A stretch of DNA of 64,000 nt from Winogradskyella sediminis (GTDB lineage: Bacteria > Bacteroidota > Bacteroidia > Flavobacteriales > Flavobacteriaceae). The translations under genes were made by a program, and so were the position numbers. The notes under the pieces are model-generated. The model had not been told where the DNA came from. It saw only the letters and a list, made by a program, of their open reading frames with translations, and made no database searches. Position 1 is the first letter of the stretch. Each line of letters begins with the position of its first letter. Below, piece by piece: positions 63,147-64,000 of the stretch. Where the stretch lies: the NCBI RefSeq assembly GCF_003387355.1, contig NZ_QUNH01000001.1, forward strand, positions 124,001 through 188,000, read 5' to 3'.

Positions 63147-63814
63147 GACTTCTTTTTTAAAGCTACAAAATCCTTTAAATAATAAGGTTCAAAATAAGCG
63201 ACATCTTCGGTGTCGCTTTTTTTGTACTTATATTCTGCTAAACGTGCCATGTTATCTGCTGAAGGTAATTTACCCTCAATAAATACAGCATTAGGATGCT
63301 GAATAAGACCTTTAGTCTTCTCCACACCATTACCTATAAAATAGACTTTAGACTCTTTAAGAAGTTCGCTATAACTTTCTTCTGTAAGAATTTCGGCTTG
63401 TATTTCTCTGACTAATTCAAAATTTAAATTGTAAACAGCAGAATACACCTCCATCCGCCTTGCATCTAGCATCGGAATGACATATCCGTCTTTAAAGCCA
63501 ACTTGTTGTGCTAAACTCTCTAAAGTTGATACTGCGATTAAAGGTTTGTTCAATGCAAAACATAGGCCTTTTGCTGAAGATACTCCTATTCGCAAACCGG
63601 TATAAGAACCAGGCCCTTTGCTCACTGCTACAGCGTCTACTTCAATGGGTTTTAATTTTGCAATCTTAAAAACTTCATCGATAAATAGATGTAAGGTTTC
63701 AGCATGCGAATACCCCAAGCTATTATCTTCCTTTAAAACTAAAGTCTCCCCATCCTTGGATAGAGAGACCGAACAATTTGTAGTTGCTGTTTCTATATTT
63801 AGCACTAATGCCAT
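63143..63814 (-). CDS. tsaB: tRNA N6-threonylcarbamoyladenosine synthesis protein TsaB
   Basis: A 223-residue TsaB, partner of TsaD in t6A37 modification of ANN-decoding tRNAs. The N-terminal LNIETATTNCSVSL and SKGPGSYTGLRIG motifs are diagnostic, ASKP-type family positions follow, and the ASKH fold is complete without the TsaD metal histidines. Start at 63814. It is downstream of the adaptor gene on the minus strand by 30 bases. Confidence 0.95.
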   Translation of the reverse strand: MALVLNIETATTNCSVSLSKDGETLVLKEDNSLGYSHAETLHLFIDEVFKIAKLKPIEVDAVAVSKGPGSYTGLRIGVSSAKGLCFALNKPLIAVSTLESLAQQVGFKDGYVIPMLDARRMEVYSAVYNLNFELVREIQAEILTEESYSELLKESKVYFIGNGVEKTKGLIQHPNAVFIEGKLPSADNMARLAEYKYKKSDTEDVAYFEPYYLKDFVALKKKS

Positions 63815-63844
63815 TGGCTTATAAATATTTTTTAGTCTTTGTTT

Positions 63845-64000
63845 TTAGCCTTGGGAATCTGAGGCCTCTAATGCACTTTTATTTTTTACTTCAATTAAAT
63901 CTCCAGGATTTAAATCTTTTGAAACCATAATATACGGACCCGTAATAATTTCATCTTCTTTTGTTAATCCTGAAATGATTTCAATATTAGTATCATCTTG
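63845..64000 (-). CDS. RND efflux periplasmic adaptor, C-terminal end only
   Basis: The last 51 residues of a protein whose gene continues beyond the window. NIEIISGLTKEDEIITGPYIMVSKDLNPGDLIEV resembles the C-terminal membrane-proximal domain of HlyD/MacA-type adaptors that join an inner-membrane pump to an outer-membrane exit duct. The identification rests on this short tail and so is moderate. tsaB follows directly, so cotranscription is likely. Confidence 0.65.
   Translation of the reverse strand, partial: QDDTNIEIISGLTKEDEIITGPYIMVSKDLNPGDLIEVKNKSALEASDSQG

Overview
The window is a stretch of chromosome from a member of the Bacteroidetes, most likely the family Flavobacteriaceae. The DNA is AT-rich. 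Its products include a very large surface protein with a gliding-motility-type C-terminal domain next to a PorP/SprF protein (type IX secretion), a short primary sigma factor without region 1.1, a FolK-deoxynucleoside kinase fusion, LytTR response regulators paired with TPR kinases, a BamA-OmpH-OmpH cluster and a GH3-family enzyme. Several genes have a flavobacterial -7 promoter box (TAnnTTTG or TATTTTCG). I cannot name the genus from sequence alone.

Layout. 0-9 kb: a truncated deoxynucleoside kinase, an App1-type phosphatase, a secreted S9 dipeptidyl peptidase, an FAD-dependent dehydrogenase, and a TPR histidine kinase overlapping its LytTR regulator. 9-17 kb: fabD-lspA, a short conserved-looking hypothetical, then a minus-strand group (DegT aminotransferase, galE, secreted amidohydrolase), waaA for Kdo transfer to lipid A, and a secreted M20 peptidase. 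17-20 kb: an accessory-looking patch with a lipoprotein built of 11-residue repeats, an orphan LacI regulator, an ownerless terminator-like hairpin, and two tRNA genes (Leu-UAA and Gly-GCC) with their own terminator. 20-31 kb: mutS, an rRNA/tRNA methyltransferase bracketed by two REP-like palindromic repeats, a SAM methyltransferase, folK-dNK, a queuosine-precursor transporter, an AsmA-like protein, rpoD, rpsU and a gamma carbonic anhydrase.

31-40 kb is an envelope-biogenesis run on the minus strand: CBS protein, nadK, a DUF6089-like barrel, uppS, bamA, two OmpH/Skp chaperones, a terminator, murI and a small hypothetical. 40-45.4 kb on the plus strand holds pdxJ, an alpha/beta hydrolase, a four-TM membrane protein, then tig, clpP and clpX (protein folding and proteolysis). 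45.7-53.5 kb holds GH3, a DUF2797 protein, a LytTR regulator with a YesM-type TPR kinase, and divergent from these a SIMPL-like protein followed by a von Willebrand A lipoprotein. 53.5-61 kb is the PorP/SprF gene and a 2109-residue type IX-secreted protein with 13 tandem repeats of about 99 residues. 61-64 kb holds an Nfu-type iron-sulfur scaffold, dodecin, an MscS channel, tsaB and the end of an RND-pump periplasmic adaptor.

Most of the window is ordinary flavobacterial core genome. I found no CRISPR array, prophage, insertion sequence or recognisable defence island. The best candidates for something less described are the SIMPL/vWA pair beside a divergent sensor system, the 11-residue-repeat lipoprotein, the palindromic repeats flanking the methyltransferase gene, a dodecin that seems to lack the usual flavin-stacking tryptophan, and the repeat architecture of the giant secreted protein. 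Several start codons are placed downstream of the longest possible ORF because promoter, terminator or repeat sequence lies in the upstream part.
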